Notes under the pieces: model-generated
Database searches by the model: none
What the model was told of the DNA's origin: nothing
The model's input: only the letters and a program-made list of their open reading frames with translations
Program-made: the position numbers and the translations under genes
Part shown: positions 51,678 to 60,947 of the stretch, one piece after another
Position numbering within the stretch: position 1 is the first letter of the stretch
Layout: every line of letters begins with the position of its first letter
NCBI RefSeq assembly: GCF_000225825.1
Contig: NZ_AGBX01000001.1
Span: 1,116,001-1,180,000, forward strand
Direction: 5' to 3'
DNA length: 64,000 nt
DNA from: Brachybacterium squillarum M-6-3
GTDB lineage: Bacteria; Actinomycetota; Actinomycetes; Actinomycetales; Dermabacteraceae

Positions 51678-52682
51678 TCAGTGCTCGCGGGTCGCGGCGC
51701 GGGCATCCATCCGGCGGTAGATCGCGGCGAGGATCGCCCCGGAGATGTTGTGCCAGATCGAGAACACCGCGGCGGGCAGGGCCGCGACGGGGGAGAAGTA
51801 GGTGGCGGCAAGCGTCGCCGCGAGGCCCGAGTTCTGCATGCCGACCTCGATGGACACGGTGCGGGCGCTGCGGACGGGCTGCTTCAGGGCTCGGGCCACG
51901 CCGTAGCCCAGCAGGTAGCCGAGCGCGTTGTGGAGCACCACGGCGGCCAGCACGGTGAGGCCCGCCGCGAGCACCTGGTCGGCGCTGTTGCCGACGACGG
52001 CGGCGACGACCAGGCAGATCGCCAGCACCGACACCCACGGCAGGGCCGGCAGGATCCGCGCCACGAACCGGCCCAGCAGCAGGCGCACCACCAGGCCGCC
52101 GAGCACCGGCAGCAGCACGACCTGGAGGATCGACAGGGCCATCGCCCCGCCGTCCACCGGCAGGTACTGCCCGGCCAGCCACAGCGTGAGCAGCGGCGTC
52201 AGCAGCGGAGCCAGCAGGGTGGAGATGGTGGTCATGGTGACCGAGAGCGCGGTGTCGGCCTTGGCCAGGTAGCAGATGACGTTCGAGGAGGTGCCGCCGG
52301 GGGCGCAGCCCACCAGGATCACGCCCGCGGCGAGCTCGGTGGGCAGGCCCAGCAGCAGGCTGACGCCCAGGCCGATCAGCGGCATGATCACGAACTGCGC
52401 GATCACGCCCAGGAGGACCGGCAGCGGGCGCCGCGCCACCAGGGTGAAGTCCGGGATGGTCAGGGTCAGCCCCATCGCGAACATGATGATGCCCAGCAGC
52501 GGGTTCACCACCTGGATCAGCGCGGAGGCCGGCCCCGGCAGCACGAAGCCGATCACCGCGGCGCCGAGCACCAGCAGCGGGAAGACCGTCACCGCGAGCC
52601 GGGCGGAGCGTTCCTCGGAGGTGCTGCCCGGGGCGTTCGGCGCGGAGGAAGCGGGGGTGCGGGGTTCCTGGGGCTGCGTCAT
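51678..52682 (-). CDS. Bile acid:sodium symporter (BASS) family transporter
   Basis: 334 residues with about ten helices. Family features: GIIMFAMGLTLTIPDF near the first third, LVGCAPGGTSSNVICYLAKAD, and SIEVGMQNSGLAATLA, the latter two being the crossover and core motifs of the BASS fold. The substrate is an organic anion or pantothenate-like acid; it cannot be named. A GTG three bases upstream is an equal start. Confidence 0.9.
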   Translation of the reverse strand: MTQPQEPRTPASSAPNAPGSTSEERSARLAVTVFPLLVLGAAVIGFVLPGPASALIQVVNPLLGIIMFAMGLTLTIPDFTLVARRPLPVLLGVIAQFVIMPLIGLGVSLLLGLPTELAAGVILVGCAPGGTSSNVICYLAKADTALSVTMTTISTLLAPLLTPLLTLWLAGQYLPVDGGAMALSILQVVLLPVLGGLVVRLLLGRFVARILPALPWVSVLAICLVVAAVVGNSADQVLAAGLTVLAAVVLHNALGYLLGYGVARALKQPVRSARTVSIEVGMQNSGLAATLAATYFSPVAALPAAVFSIWHNISGAILAAIYRRMDARAATREH

Positions 52683-52759
52683 CACCCGGCGACCCTAGGC
52701 CGGGACGCCACGATCCGAGACCCCGCTCCCGCATCCCGGACGCGCCCGGCGCGCAGGGG

Positions 52760-54259
52760 TCAGGCGCGGCCGCTGCGGGCGGGGACCGCCCACTCGTGCA
52801 CGGGGGCGCCGGAGTCGACACCCTCGCGGTACAGCCGCGTCATCTCCGCCAGGGCCTGCGGGCGGTCCATGCCGCGCAGCTCCAGCGAGGTCACGGTGTC
52901 GATCTGCCAGCGGGCGCCGTTGCGGCCGGTGCGGGCGCGGGCGATGAGGATCCGCTCGTAGCGCTCCACCGCCTCGCCGGCGGCGCCGAGGTCGCGCAGT
53001 CCCTCCATCGCCTGCGGGATGAGCTGGTCCAGCAGCAGGTCGGCCGCCCGGATGCGGCCCACCCGGGGCCAGCGGATCCGCGCCTCCAGGCCCCAGCGGG
53101 CGCACTGCTGGAAGGCGTCCGAGGCCTGCTCGAAGCTCATCCGCGACCACAGCGGCCGTCGCTCGTGCACCAGGGAGTGCATGAGGCCGTAGAAGAAGGC
53201 GGCGTTGGCGGCCATGTCGGCCGGGGTGGGGCCGGAGGGCAGCAGGCGGTTCTCCAGCCGCAGGTGCGGAAGGCTCGTGCCGGGGTCGTAGATCGGTCGG
53301 TTCCAGCGCCAGACGGTGCCGTTGTGCAGCATCAGCTCGTGCAGCCGGGGGGAGGAGCCCTCGGTCAGCAGCGGCTCCTCCGCCATCTGCCGCGACTCCG
53401 GGATCAGCGCCGGGAACAGTCGTACGTTCTCCTCGAAGAGGTCGAACATCGAGGTGATCCAGCGCTCGCCGAACCACACCCGCGGCTGCACGCCCTGGGT
53501 GGCGTACTCGGGCGGGCGCGTGTCCAGGGCCTGCACGAAGGTGGGGATGCGGGTCTCGTGCCATAACCGCTTGCCCAGCAGGAACGGCGAGTTCGCGGCA
53601 AGGGCCACCTGCGGTCCGGCCACCGCCTGCGCCGCATTCCAGGCCGCGGCGAACTGCTCGGGCGGCACCTGCAGATGCAGCTGGAAGGAGGTGCAGGCCG
53701 ACTCCGGGGCGATCGAGTCGAAGGTCGCGGACAGTCCCCGGCCCTCGCCGGAGATCTGCAGCTGGATCTCCTCGCCGCGGGCCTGCAGCACGCTGGACTC
53801 CAGCGCCTTGTAGCGGGCGCCCTCGGCGCGCCAGGCCTCGCCCTCGAAGAGGTCCTCGGTGATGGTGGGCAGGTGCCCGATGGGCAGGATCCGCGCGCCG
53901 TGCTCGCGGGCGGCGGCGTCGGCGGTGTCGATGCGGTCGCCGAGGGAGTCCTCCAGGTCCAGCAGCCCGATGCCCTGTGGGACGGTGACCGGCAGGTTCG
54001 CCTCCACGTTGAAGGCGCCGATCTCGTGGACGAAGTCCTCGTCGTCGATGGTGCCCAGCACCTCGGCGGCCTTCAGGGCCGGGGCCATCGAGTCCTCGGC
54101 GGCCAGGTTCATCTCCAGCTCGACGCCGATGGTGCCCTCGTCGACGAACTCGGCCGTGTCCAGGAAGGACTCGAAGATGTCGAGGTTGCGTCGCAGCTCG
54201 TGGCGGTAATGCGTGCGCTGGCCGCGGGTGTACTCGGTCGACCCTATCTCGCGTCCCAT
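52760..54259 (-). CDS. Glutamate-cysteine ligase-like carboxylate-amine ligase
   Basis: 499 residues of the GCS2 superfamily. Features: TIGVELEMNLA with the metal/ATP glutamates, EIGAFNVEANLPV, SACTSFQLHLQV, and the LRLENRLLPSGPTPADMAANAAFFYGL segment near the C-terminal third. These ligases make a gamma-glutamyl or related amide bond. Actinobacteria typically rely on mycothiol, so this may not serve glutathione synthesis; an EgtA-like or unknown role is possible. The ATG at 54259 has CAGGAGG ahead. Confidence 0.87.
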   Translation of the reverse strand: MGREIGSTEYTRGQRTHYRHELRRNLDIFESFLDTAEFVDEGTIGVELEMNLAAEDSMAPALKAAEVLGTIDDEDFVHEIGAFNVEANLPVTVPQGIGLLDLEDSLGDRIDTADAAAREHGARILPIGHLPTITEDLFEGEAWRAEGARYKALESSVLQARGEEIQLQISGEGRGLSATFDSIAPESACTSFQLHLQVPPEQFAAAWNAAQAVAGPQVALAANSPFLLGKRLWHETRIPTFVQALDTRPPEYATQGVQPRVWFGERWITSMFDLFEENVRLFPALIPESRQMAEEPLLTEGSSPRLHELMLHNGTVWRWNRPIYDPGTSLPHLRLENRLLPSGPTPADMAANAAFFYGLMHSLVHERRPLWSRMSFEQASDAFQQCARWGLEARIRWPRVGRIRAADLLLDQLIPQAMEGLRDLGAAGEAVERYERILIARARTGRNGARWQIDTVTSLELRGMDRPQALAEMTRLYREGVDSGAPVHEWAVPARSGRA

Positions 54260-54451
54260 GCAGACCTCCTGCGGCCCTGTCGGCATGCCACGACGGCATG
54301 TGCTCCTCATCCTGGCACGAGCACGGGCGGGCAGTGCATATCGGGCCCGAGCCGCGAGACCCGTCCGGTCTGCGCCGATGCCCCGGACGCACAGCAGATG
54401 CGCAGGTTCAGGGCAGTCCGGTCGGGTCCGGCGATTGCTGGGTTCCCGGAC

Positions 54452-55060
54452 ATGAGCACGATGCAGCCTCTCCCCGACGGGGAGATGTCCAGCGACGGCG
54501 GCGGCGCACCTTCCGGTGGTAACCCCGACAGCGACTCCAGCGATGTGGGGGGCGCGGCCTCCGGCGGCACCGGGAACCAGGCGCGCGTCGGCATCAGCCT
54601 CGGCGACCTCGACGAGGACCAGCTCGCCGCCTTCGTGGAGCTGCTGGCCGCGGCCACCGGCACCTGGGAGTTCCAGTTCGGCGGGCACCACCTGGCCGTC
54701 GCCAACACCTACACCGACGGCGTCCTCGCGGGCGCCACCCCCTCCTTCCGCGGCCTCGAGCCCTGCGGGGAGTTCGAGTACGAGGGCGAGACCATCGACG
54801 TGATGGCCGTGAAGGCCGAGGCCTTCCGCGCCCTGTTCGCGGGTCCGGAAGACGATCAGCTCGCGTCCGCGGAGCTCGCCGACACCTACGTCGCCTCTTC
54901 GGGCTCCATCGAGTTCACCGAGCAGAACGACTACATCCGCGTCGACGGGCCCTCCGTCTGGATCGAGCTGTCCCTGCAGTCCGGGATCGTGCTCGAGGGC
55001 AACCACCCCCACACCGTGTGGCGCCACCGGAACACCGACTACGGCGGCACCCAGAGCTGA
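54452..55060 (+). pseudogene. Shrunken DUF3500 protein (probably decayed)
   Basis: The frame of 202 codons from ATG 54452 encodes pieces of a DUF3500 protein in correct order: DEDQLAAFVELLAA, WEFQFGGHHLAVANTYTDG, SFRGLEPCGEF, and the C-terminal YIRVDGPSVWIELSLQSG...NHPHTVWRHRNTDYGG. Full members are near 350-400 residues with a signal peptide. Here the signal peptide and two internal blocks (before WEFQFGGHH and before YIRVDGP) are missing. The frame itself is open, so a short protein could still be made. It overlaps the start of a clearly broken HupE gene, its usual neighbour. Confidence 0.6.
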
Positions 55061-55800
55061 TGACGCCCACGCCGACGACGGCCCCCGCCCCGCGCGAGCA
55101 GGCGGGGGCCGTCCCCGTCCCGGACCCCCCACCGGGGCCCCCTGGCCCGGCTGCTGGCCGTGCTCGCCCTCGCCCTGCTCGCCGCCCTGAACCTGGGTGT
55201 TGGTGCGGCCCGCGCCCACGTCGAGGAGATCACCGCCTACCTCGCCGACAACCTCGCGCCGACCACCGAGGACGGGGAGGCCTGGGACGTCGCGCTCGGG
55301 GAGCTCACCGCCTCCACCACCGGGAACACCGCCACCACCGGGATCTACCAGCAGGTGAGCACCACCGCGACGCCGACCCCGAGCAGGAGAGCGCGACCCA
55401 GCTCGGGGTGGTCCAGCGCGACACCGTCACCGGCGACGTCCTGCCCCTTCGGGTCGACCTGGAGGACGCCGAGGGGGAGGGGTCCAGCTCCTTCACCCTC
55501 GCCTTAACACTGGGGCATTCGGTGACCCTCGCCACGGGGTCCCTGGGGCTGCCGGTGCCGATCGGCTCCGTCGAGGCGCTGATCGCGCTGAATATCCCCA
55601 TCGCCGCCGCCCACGCCGTGCGGCCGCTGTCACCGCCGTCGCCGCGATCGGCTGGCTGCTGGACCGGGTCGGGGCCTCCACCCCGCTCGCAGCCCTCGCC
55701 GACGGCCTCGGTGTGCTGTCGATCCCCGTGGTCATCGGCCTGTGGGTGTCCGCGCTGATCCTGCGCCGCCGCCGGGCCGGGCCCAACCGCCCCGGAGCGG
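55060..55800 (+). pseudogene. Broken HupE/UreJ-type membrane protein gene
   Basis: Coding pieces lie in three frames. A signal peptide (LAVLALALLAALNLGVGAARAHVEE) and the start of the mature part are read from about 55140 to 55390. Then the HupE core (TLALTLGHSVTLATGSLGLPVPIGSVEALIALNIPIAAAHAVRP) continues in another frame to about 55625. The C-terminal helix (IGWLLDRVGASTPLAALADGLGVLSIPVVIGLWVSALIL) is in the third frame to about 55790. The GLIHGLGF-type block of HupE is absent. Three frame changes make it a pseudogene unless the assembly is wrong there. Confidence 0.75.
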
Positions 55801-55839
55801 GAGCTTCAGCCCGTGGGGTGAGCCCCCCGCTTCCGAGGG

Positions 55840-55896
55840 GGTCCCCGTCAGGCACTCCCTCCGTGGGGTGCGCGGAGGGAGTGCCTGACGGGGACC
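55840..55896. terminator. 24-bp perfect inverted repeat
   Basis: Arms 55840-55863 and 55873-55896 are perfectly complementary around a 9-base loop. A short direct repeat CCGTGGGGTG (55811-55820 and 55861-55870) overlaps the loop. It follows the HupE remnant and precedes the DUF2255 gene. A strong terminator is the simplest reading; a REP-like or mobile hairpin is possible. Confidence 0.65.
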
Positions 55897-55939
55897 GGAG
55901 CGGACGTCCCGTTCGCTCTCCTCCCGAGGAAGGCATCCC

Positions 55940-56332
55940 ATGACCGACCGCACCGCTCGCCCCGTGTTCGAACCCGCCGCCCTGAAGCGCTTCGACGGCG
56001 CCGACGACCTGCACGTCTCCCCCTTCCGGGAGGACGGCGCCACCTACGGCACCCCCACCTGGATCTGGAACGTGCTGGTGGACGGCCGCCTGTTCGTCCG
56101 CGCCTACAACGGGCCCCGCTCGCGCTGGTACCGCGCCGCGATGAATCAGGGCGCGGGCCGCATCCGTCTCGCGGACGAGACCCTGGAGGTCACCTTCGCC
56201 GCGGCCCCCGCGGAGCTCGCCGACCACATCGACGCCGCCTATCGGGAGAAGTATGCCGGCAGCCCCTACCTGGCGCCGATGCTCGCCTCGGGGCCGCGGA
56301 CCGCGGCGGTCGAGATCTCTCCGGCGACCTGA
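55940..56332 (+). CDS. DUF2255 family protein
   Basis: 130 residues. The pattern PTWIWNVLVDGRLFVRAYNGPRSRWYRAAM...GRIRLADETLEVTF follows DUF2255, a small beta-barrel family related to flavin-reductase-like nitroreductases (FMN-binding split barrel). No catalytic assignment is possible. GAGGAAGG precedes the ATG. Confidence 0.85.
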   Translation: MTDRTARPVFEPAALKRFDGADDLHVSPFREDGATYGTPTWIWNVLVDGRLFVRAYNGPRSRWYRAAMNQGAGRIRLADETLEVTFAAAPAELADHIDAAYREKYAGSPYLAPMLASGPRTAAVEISPAT

Positions 56333-56341
56333 GCGACGGGA

Positions 56342-56405
56342 CCGCCACCGGCCCCACCCCGATCCCGGGCCCGGGGTGGGACTCGTGGCAGCTCCCCGGT
56401 GGCGG
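56342..56405. terminator. Compound hairpin after the DUF2255 gene
   Basis: Outer 10-bp arms (56342-56351 with 56396-56405) enclose inner 8-bp arms (56353-56360 with 56373-56380). It begins 10 bases after the stop. Confidence 0.55.
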
Positions 56406-56486
56406 GACCGCACCGCGCCCCGCGCGGCGGCGTGGCAACGCGGTGGACGGGCCCACGGACCCCCTCCCATGGGGCAGACTCCGGGG

Positions 56487-57332
56487 ATGGCCGATCGACG
56501 ACACAGGGATCCGCAGCAGGCGCTCCGCCGGGCGGTGATCCTCGCCGAGGAGTTCCGCCTCGGCCCCCGCCCGCCGCGCGCGGACCCCGACGACCCTGCG
56601 GGCGAGGACGCGCCCCCCGGGCGGGAGCCGTTCCGCCCGGGACTGGACCCCGACGACGTCCGTGCCCAGATCGCCGTGCTCGCCGAGCTCGGCATCCGGG
56701 AGATCTGCCTGGTCCACGCCCCGGGGGAGCCCGAGGACCTGCTCGCCCGCCTCGTGCCCGCCGACGCCGAGATCCGCCTCACCCCCGTGGTCGAGGAGCA
56801 GCCCAAGGGCACCGCCCACGCCCTCGCGGCCGCCGCGGAGACCATCGGCCCCGAGCGCTTCCTGCTGCTGGACGCCGCCACCGGCTACCCCCGCGAGGCC
56901 CTCCTGGCTCTGCGCGAGGTGCCCGGCGCCGGGGTGCTCGGCTTCGATCGGGCCGCGCTCGCCGAGCGCTCGAACCTCCCCGAGGAAGTGCTGCGCGGCG
57001 CCCCCGTGATCGCCGCCGACTCCTCCTGGCAGCTGCGCAACGTGATCGAGAACCCCGACGGCGACACCTTCGCCTGCCTCGGCCCGGAGGCCCCCGTCGC
57101 GCTCGGCGCCTGGGTGTTCACCGCCTCCGTCTTCGAGGCCTCGACCCGCATCGAGCCCTCCGTCCGCGGCCGCTTCGAGATCCTGGATGCCGTGCGGCTG
57201 CTGGTCTGCGAGGGCGAGCCCTTCGCCGTGGTGCCGGTGAAGGCCGGGGTGCAGGTGCACGACCTCGCCGTCGAGGGCCTCGAGGACGCCGAGGACGCCT
57301 CCGAGGCCGAGCTCTCCCCGGCCGACCGCTGA
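56487..57332 (+). CDS. Degenerate GalU-like nucleotidyltransferase
   Basis: 281 residues. The order of segments follows UTP-glucose-1-phosphate uridylyltransferase: RRAVILAEEFRLGPR at the place of the nucleotide loop, AELGIREICLVHAPG, VEEQPKGTAHALAAAAETIG, FLLLDA at the metal site, ALGAWVFTASVFE and GRFEILDAV. The glycine-rich GxGTR loop, the KE of the KEmLP block and the VEKP block are not preserved. I infer a pseudoenzyme or a repurposed sugar-nucleotide binder. ATG 56469 is an alternative start; no clear ribosome site supports either. Confidence 0.65.
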   Translation: MADRRHRDPQQALRRAVILAEEFRLGPRPPRADPDDPAGEDAPPGREPFRPGLDPDDVRAQIAVLAELGIREICLVHAPGEPEDLLARLVPADAEIRLTPVVEEQPKGTAHALAAAAETIGPERFLLLDAATGYPREALLALREVPGAGVLGFDRAALAERSNLPEEVLRGAPVIAADSSWQLRNVIENPDGDTFACLGPEAPVALGAWVFTASVFEASTRIEPSVRGRFEILDAVRLLVCEGEPFAVVPVKAGVQVHDLAVEGLEDAEDASEAELSPADR

Positions 57333-57395
57333 GCCCTCCGCGAACCGGGGCCCGGCGCGCGAGGCGGCCGCGGCGCACTGTGCCACGATGAGCGC

Positions 57396-58202
57396 ATGAG
57401 CACCCCCACGCCCGCCCTGTCCTGGCCCGACCCCGGGGAGGTGCTGCCCATCGCGGCGCTGCGCCCGGTGCTGGAGCGGCTCTCCTCCCTCGCGGTGACC
57501 CGCCCGGACGTCGTGGCGCTGATCCCGGGCCTGTCCACCGGCGAGGAGGAGGTCGCGGCCGATCCGCCGCCCGCGCTCGCACAGATCGTCGACGAGATCG
57601 GCGGGGTCCGCGTGGGGGACCGCGTCGAGCTGACCCTGCTGATCGAGGACCGCGTCGGCGAGGGCCCCTACACCCTGCTGCAGGATGCCACCGCCTTCTA
57701 CCCCCTGCACGAGGGGGAGGACGTCGCCGTGGTGCTGACCCTCGCCGAGGATGGCACCCCCGGTGCCGTCTACGGGATCGGGGAGGACCTCGCCCTGCAC
57801 CTGGCCGCCCCCGACCTCGGCGCCTACCTGTCCTGCTTCGCCGAAGCCCTGGAGCGGGCCCTCGTCGAGGCCGAGGAGGAGACAGAGGTCCGCGGGGAGT
57901 CGACCATCGAGGCGGTGCGCGCGCTGCTGGACCTGCACCTGTACCGCGACGTGCTGGGCCTGGACCCCGAGGACGACACCGTGCCCGAGGCGACCGTTCT
58001 CGAACCGGCGCCTGCCGAACAGGCCCCGCAGCCGCCCGCGGGGGAGACCCTGCCCGCGGACACCGTGGCCGTCGTCGACCTGCGCGGCGCCCCGCTCGGC
58101 GCCGTCGCCCCGGTGATGGACGCCGAGCTGCCCGGCGAACCCCTGGACTGGCACCTCGAGTGGCGGGCCGGCGGCCTGCTGCTCTGCATCGTCGCTGCCT
58201 GA
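57396..58202 (+). CDS. Hypothetical protein, acidic
   Basis: 268 residues, strongly acidic, with no membrane segment or signal. The central part (ALAQIVDEIGGVRVGDRVELTLLIED...GPYTLLQDATAFYPLHEGED...AAPDLGAYLSCFAEALERAL) recalls the SUKH/SMI1 layout, but I cannot assign it. The C-terminal 60 residues form a separate small segment. The 147-base gap that follows shows no gene. Confidence 0.7.
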   Translation: MSTPTPALSWPDPGEVLPIAALRPVLERLSSLAVTRPDVVALIPGLSTGEEEVAADPPPALAQIVDEIGGVRVGDRVELTLLIEDRVGEGPYTLLQDATAFYPLHEGEDVAVVLTLAEDGTPGAVYGIGEDLALHLAAPDLGAYLSCFAEALERALVEAEEETEVRGESTIEAVRALLDLHLYRDVLGLDPEDDTVPEATVLEPAPAEQAPQPPAGETLPADTVAVVDLRGAPLGAVAPVMDAELPGEPLDWHLEWRAGGLLLCIVAA

Positions 58203-58349
58203 CCCCTTCACCCCGACGTCTCTCCGACGCCCCGGTTCCTCGCGGGACACATCGAGATCCACTTGTGGGTGGCTGTGGGGCGTCAGGACAACCCGAACGC
58301 AGATCGCGGCAGGGATGTCAAGTGAAGGACGCGGGGGACGATGGTGCGC

Positions 58350-59327
58350 TCAGGCGCGGGGGCGGCGGCTGGTGGCGGTGACGACGGCCGCGATCAGCGT
58401 GAGCACGGTGCCGGCCACCGTGAAGGGGGTGAGATGGCCGGGCGCGGCCACGGCGTCCAGGGTCACCGAGCCGATGATCTGCCCGGCGATGGTGGACATG
58501 GCCAGGGTGAGCACCCCCAGCGGTCCCGCCAGGTAGGCGGCCATCGCGATGAAGCCGACGCCGATCACCCCGCCCAGGTAGAGCAGAGGGTTGGTCGGCG
58601 GGGGCTGCGGTGCGCCGACGACGAGGATGCGGATCCCGGCCGCGATCACCAGCGCCGTGGTGCCCACGATGAAGTTGCCCAGCGTCGCCACCATGAAGTG
58701 GTCGCTGTGCTGGGACACCCGTCCGTTGACCGCCTGCTGCAGGCCCATCGCCACGCCCGCCACCATCGGCAGGGCCAGCAGGTACCAAGGGGCCTCGGCG
58801 GAGATGCCGCCGGACATCGCCAGCGCCACCGAGACCACCATCAGACCCGCCCCGATCAGCCGACGGGGTGTGAGGTGGCGGACGCCGCCGGGGCCCAGCC
58901 CCACCCGGTCCACCACCAGTCCGGTGACGGTCTGGCCCGCGACCACGCAGACGATGAACAGGGCCACGCCCACCAGGCCCACGGTGAGGCCCTGACCGAG
59001 CACGAAGATCGCCCCGCCCAGGCCGCCGAGCGCCAGCACCCAAGGGAACGCCCCCGAGCGCAGGTCGCGCCAGAAGGCCGCGGCCAGGCCCCGCACCCGC
59101 GGCATACCGATCAGCAGCACCAGGATCAGCATCAGCCCGGTGCCGAAGGAGATCGCCGCCGCCAGGAAGCCGTCCTGCAGCTCCGCCGCGAGGTCCGCGT
59201 TCAGCCGCGACTGGACCGCGCCCAGCACGCCGCCGACCACGGCCAAGGGCACTGCCCACCTGGGCGAATGCTGTGCGGCGGGGGTCGCGGGGGAGGGGCG
59301 GGAAGAGGGCGGAGCGGAGGGGGTCAC
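58350..59327 (-). CDS. DMT family transporter (DUF606/YdcZ type)
   Basis: 325 residues with about ten helices arranged as two repeats. The first holds GAVQSRLNADLAAELQDGFLAAAISFGTG and the second GLQQAVNGRVSQHSDHFMVATLGNFIVGT; the NxxL...F.GT pattern is the YdcZ/DUF606 signature. It probably exports small metabolites. GTG 59327 is the start. Confidence 0.88.
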   Translation of the reverse strand: MTPSAPPSSRPSPATPAAQHSPRWAVPLAVVGGVLGAVQSRLNADLAAELQDGFLAAAISFGTGLMLILVLLIGMPRVRGLAAAFWRDLRSGAFPWVLALGGLGGAIFVLGQGLTVGLVGVALFIVCVVAGQTVTGLVVDRVGLGPGGVRHLTPRRLIGAGLMVVSVALAMSGGISAEAPWYLLALPMVAGVAMGLQQAVNGRVSQHSDHFMVATLGNFIVGTTALVIAAGIRILVVGAPQPPPTNPLLYLGGVIGVGFIAMAAYLAGPLGVLTLAMSTIAGQIIGSVTLDAVAAPGHLTPFTVAGTVLTLIAAVVTATSRRPRA

Positions 59328-59445
59328 GAGGGCTCACCCTATGCCCGCGCGCTCTCCCGGACCGGACGTGCCCGACGCCGCCGCGGTCTACCCTGGGAGC
59401 CGGGTGCCCGGCGTGACTCGTCGGCCCCGTCGACAGGAGGAAGCC

Positions 59446-60330
59446 ATGCCGTCCGAACAGCCCCATCCGCCGGTGCTCATGCTCGTCCCCGGTGCCTACG
59501 ACGCCCAGGCCGCCGAGCCCCACCTCCTCGCCGATGCCGACGCCCCCCAGCTCCGGGTCACCGACTTCGTCGCCACCCGCGGCGACGGCGTCTTCGAGAC
59601 CATCGGCGTGTTCGACGGCACCCCCGTGAACGTCGGACCCCATCTGGCGCGCCTGGTGCGCAGCGCCGACCGCATCGACCTGCCCGCCCCGGACCTCGCC
59701 GTCCTGGAGGCCGCGCTGCAGGCCACCATCGACGCCCATCCGCCGGTGGAGGAGCTGACCGTCCGTCTCTCCCTCACCCGCGGCGTCGAGGGCAGCGGCG
59801 AGCCGAGCTGCTGGTACCACGCCCGCACCGCCGACGACTACGCCCCGCAGCGCGCCGGCATCGACGTGATCACCCTGGACCGCGGCGTGCCCAGCACCGT
59901 CAACGAGACCAGCCCCTGGCTGCTGGCCGGCGCGAAGACCCTCAGCTACGCCGTGAACATGGCCGCCTTCCGCGAGGCCCACCGCCGCGGCGCGCAGGAC
60001 GTCCTGTTCGTCTCCGGCGACGGCTACGCCCTGGAAGGGCCGACCTCCACGCTGCTGGTGCGCCGCGGCGGCCGCTTCTCCACCACCCCCGCCTCGGCAG
60101 GCGTGCTGCCCGGCACCAGCGTCGCCTCCGTCTTCGAGGCCCTGCGCTCCGAGGGGTACGAGGTCGCCGAGGAGCTGATGACCCCCGCCGACGTCGCCGG
60201 CTCCGACGGCGCCTGGCTGCTCTCCTCCAGTCGCCTCGCCGCCCCGATCACGACGCTGGACGGCCACGCACTGCCCGTCGACGCCGAGCTCACCGGGCGC
60301 TTCGAGCAGGTGCTGCGCGGCCGCGGCTGA
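59446..60330 (+). CDS. Class IV aminotransferase / aminodeoxychorismate lyase-like
   Basis: 294 residues of fold-type IV. The start of the domain is VTDFVATRGDGVFETIGVFDG, the PLP lysine is in LAGAKTLSYAVNM, and the cofactor phosphate segment is EGPTSTLLV, with GVLPGTS following. It could be PabC (4-amino-4-deoxychorismate lyase) or a branched-chain or D-amino acid aminotransferase; no pabA/pabB neighbour helps. ACAGGAGG lies just before the ATG. Confidence 0.87.
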   Translation: MPSEQPHPPVLMLVPGAYDAQAAEPHLLADADAPQLRVTDFVATRGDGVFETIGVFDGTPVNVGPHLARLVRSADRIDLPAPDLAVLEAALQATIDAHPPVEELTVRLSLTRGVEGSGEPSCWYHARTADDYAPQRAGIDVITLDRGVPSTVNETSPWLLAGAKTLSYAVNMAAFREAHRRGAQDVLFVSGDGYALEGPTSTLLVRRGGRFSTTPASAGVLPGTSVASVFEALRSEGYEVAEELMTPADVAGSDGAWLLSSSRLAAPITTLDGHALPVDAELTGRFEQVLRGRG

Positions 60331-60443
60331 CGTACCGGGGCGATCCCGGCATCTTCCGTTCGCGCGGTGGTACGGGCGGCGGTCTGCCCCTCCCGGGATC
60401 GGTGACGAGGTGTCAGAATCGGGGGATGGATCAGGGAGGCCCC

Positions 60444-60947
60444 ATGCTCACCGACCCCCACCCGGGCGACACCGCGCCCGCCGCCGCGCTCGACGTCGTG
60501 CTCGCCGTCACCGGGCTCGAGGCCGCCACCGCCGCGGACGCCCTCGACGTCCTCGCCGCGCGGCTGCGCGCGATGGACGCCGTCGATACGGACTTCCCGG
60601 CCGCGCTGCGGGACCGCGAGGCCACCTACCCCACCGGTCTGGCGACCCCGGTCCCCACCGCCATCCCCCACGCCGAGCCGCAGCACGTGCGCACCTCGGG
60701 CCTGGTCGTCGCGACCCTCGCCGCGCCGGTGCCCTTCGGGGCGATGGGCGGCCAGGGCGAGAACGTCGCCGCCGAACTGATCGCGATGCCCCTGCTCGCC
60801 GACGCCCGTGCGCACCTGCGGGCCCTGCAGGCGCTGATGGGCCTGCTGCGCGACGAGGAGGCCGTGCGAGACCTGCTGGCCGCCGGCGACGACACCGAGC
60901 TGGCCTCCCGCGCCGCCTCCCGCCTGCGCGGCGGAAGCGCGGCATGA
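60444..60947 (+). CDS. PTS EIIA (fructose/mannitol type) domain protein
   Basis: 167 residues. EIIA_2 domain with the phosphorylated histidine H76 in TAIPHAEPQHV and the usual GLVVATLAAPVPFGAMGG and IAMPLLADARAHLRALQALMGLL blocks. It is an orphan, with no EIIB/EIIC gene beside it, so it may be a regulatory EIIA or work with remote partners. GGGAGG supports the ATG at 60444 over the one at 60426. It overlaps the Nudix start (ATGA). HPr for it is encoded at 4.1 kb. Confidence 0.92.
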   Translation: MLTDPHPGDTAPAAALDVVLAVTGLEAATAADALDVLAARLRAMDAVDTDFPAALRDREATYPTGLATPVPTAIPHAEPQHVRTSGLVVATLAAPVPFGAMGGQGENVAAELIAMPLLADARAHLRALQALMGLLRDEEAVRDLLAAGDDTELASRAASRLRGGSAA

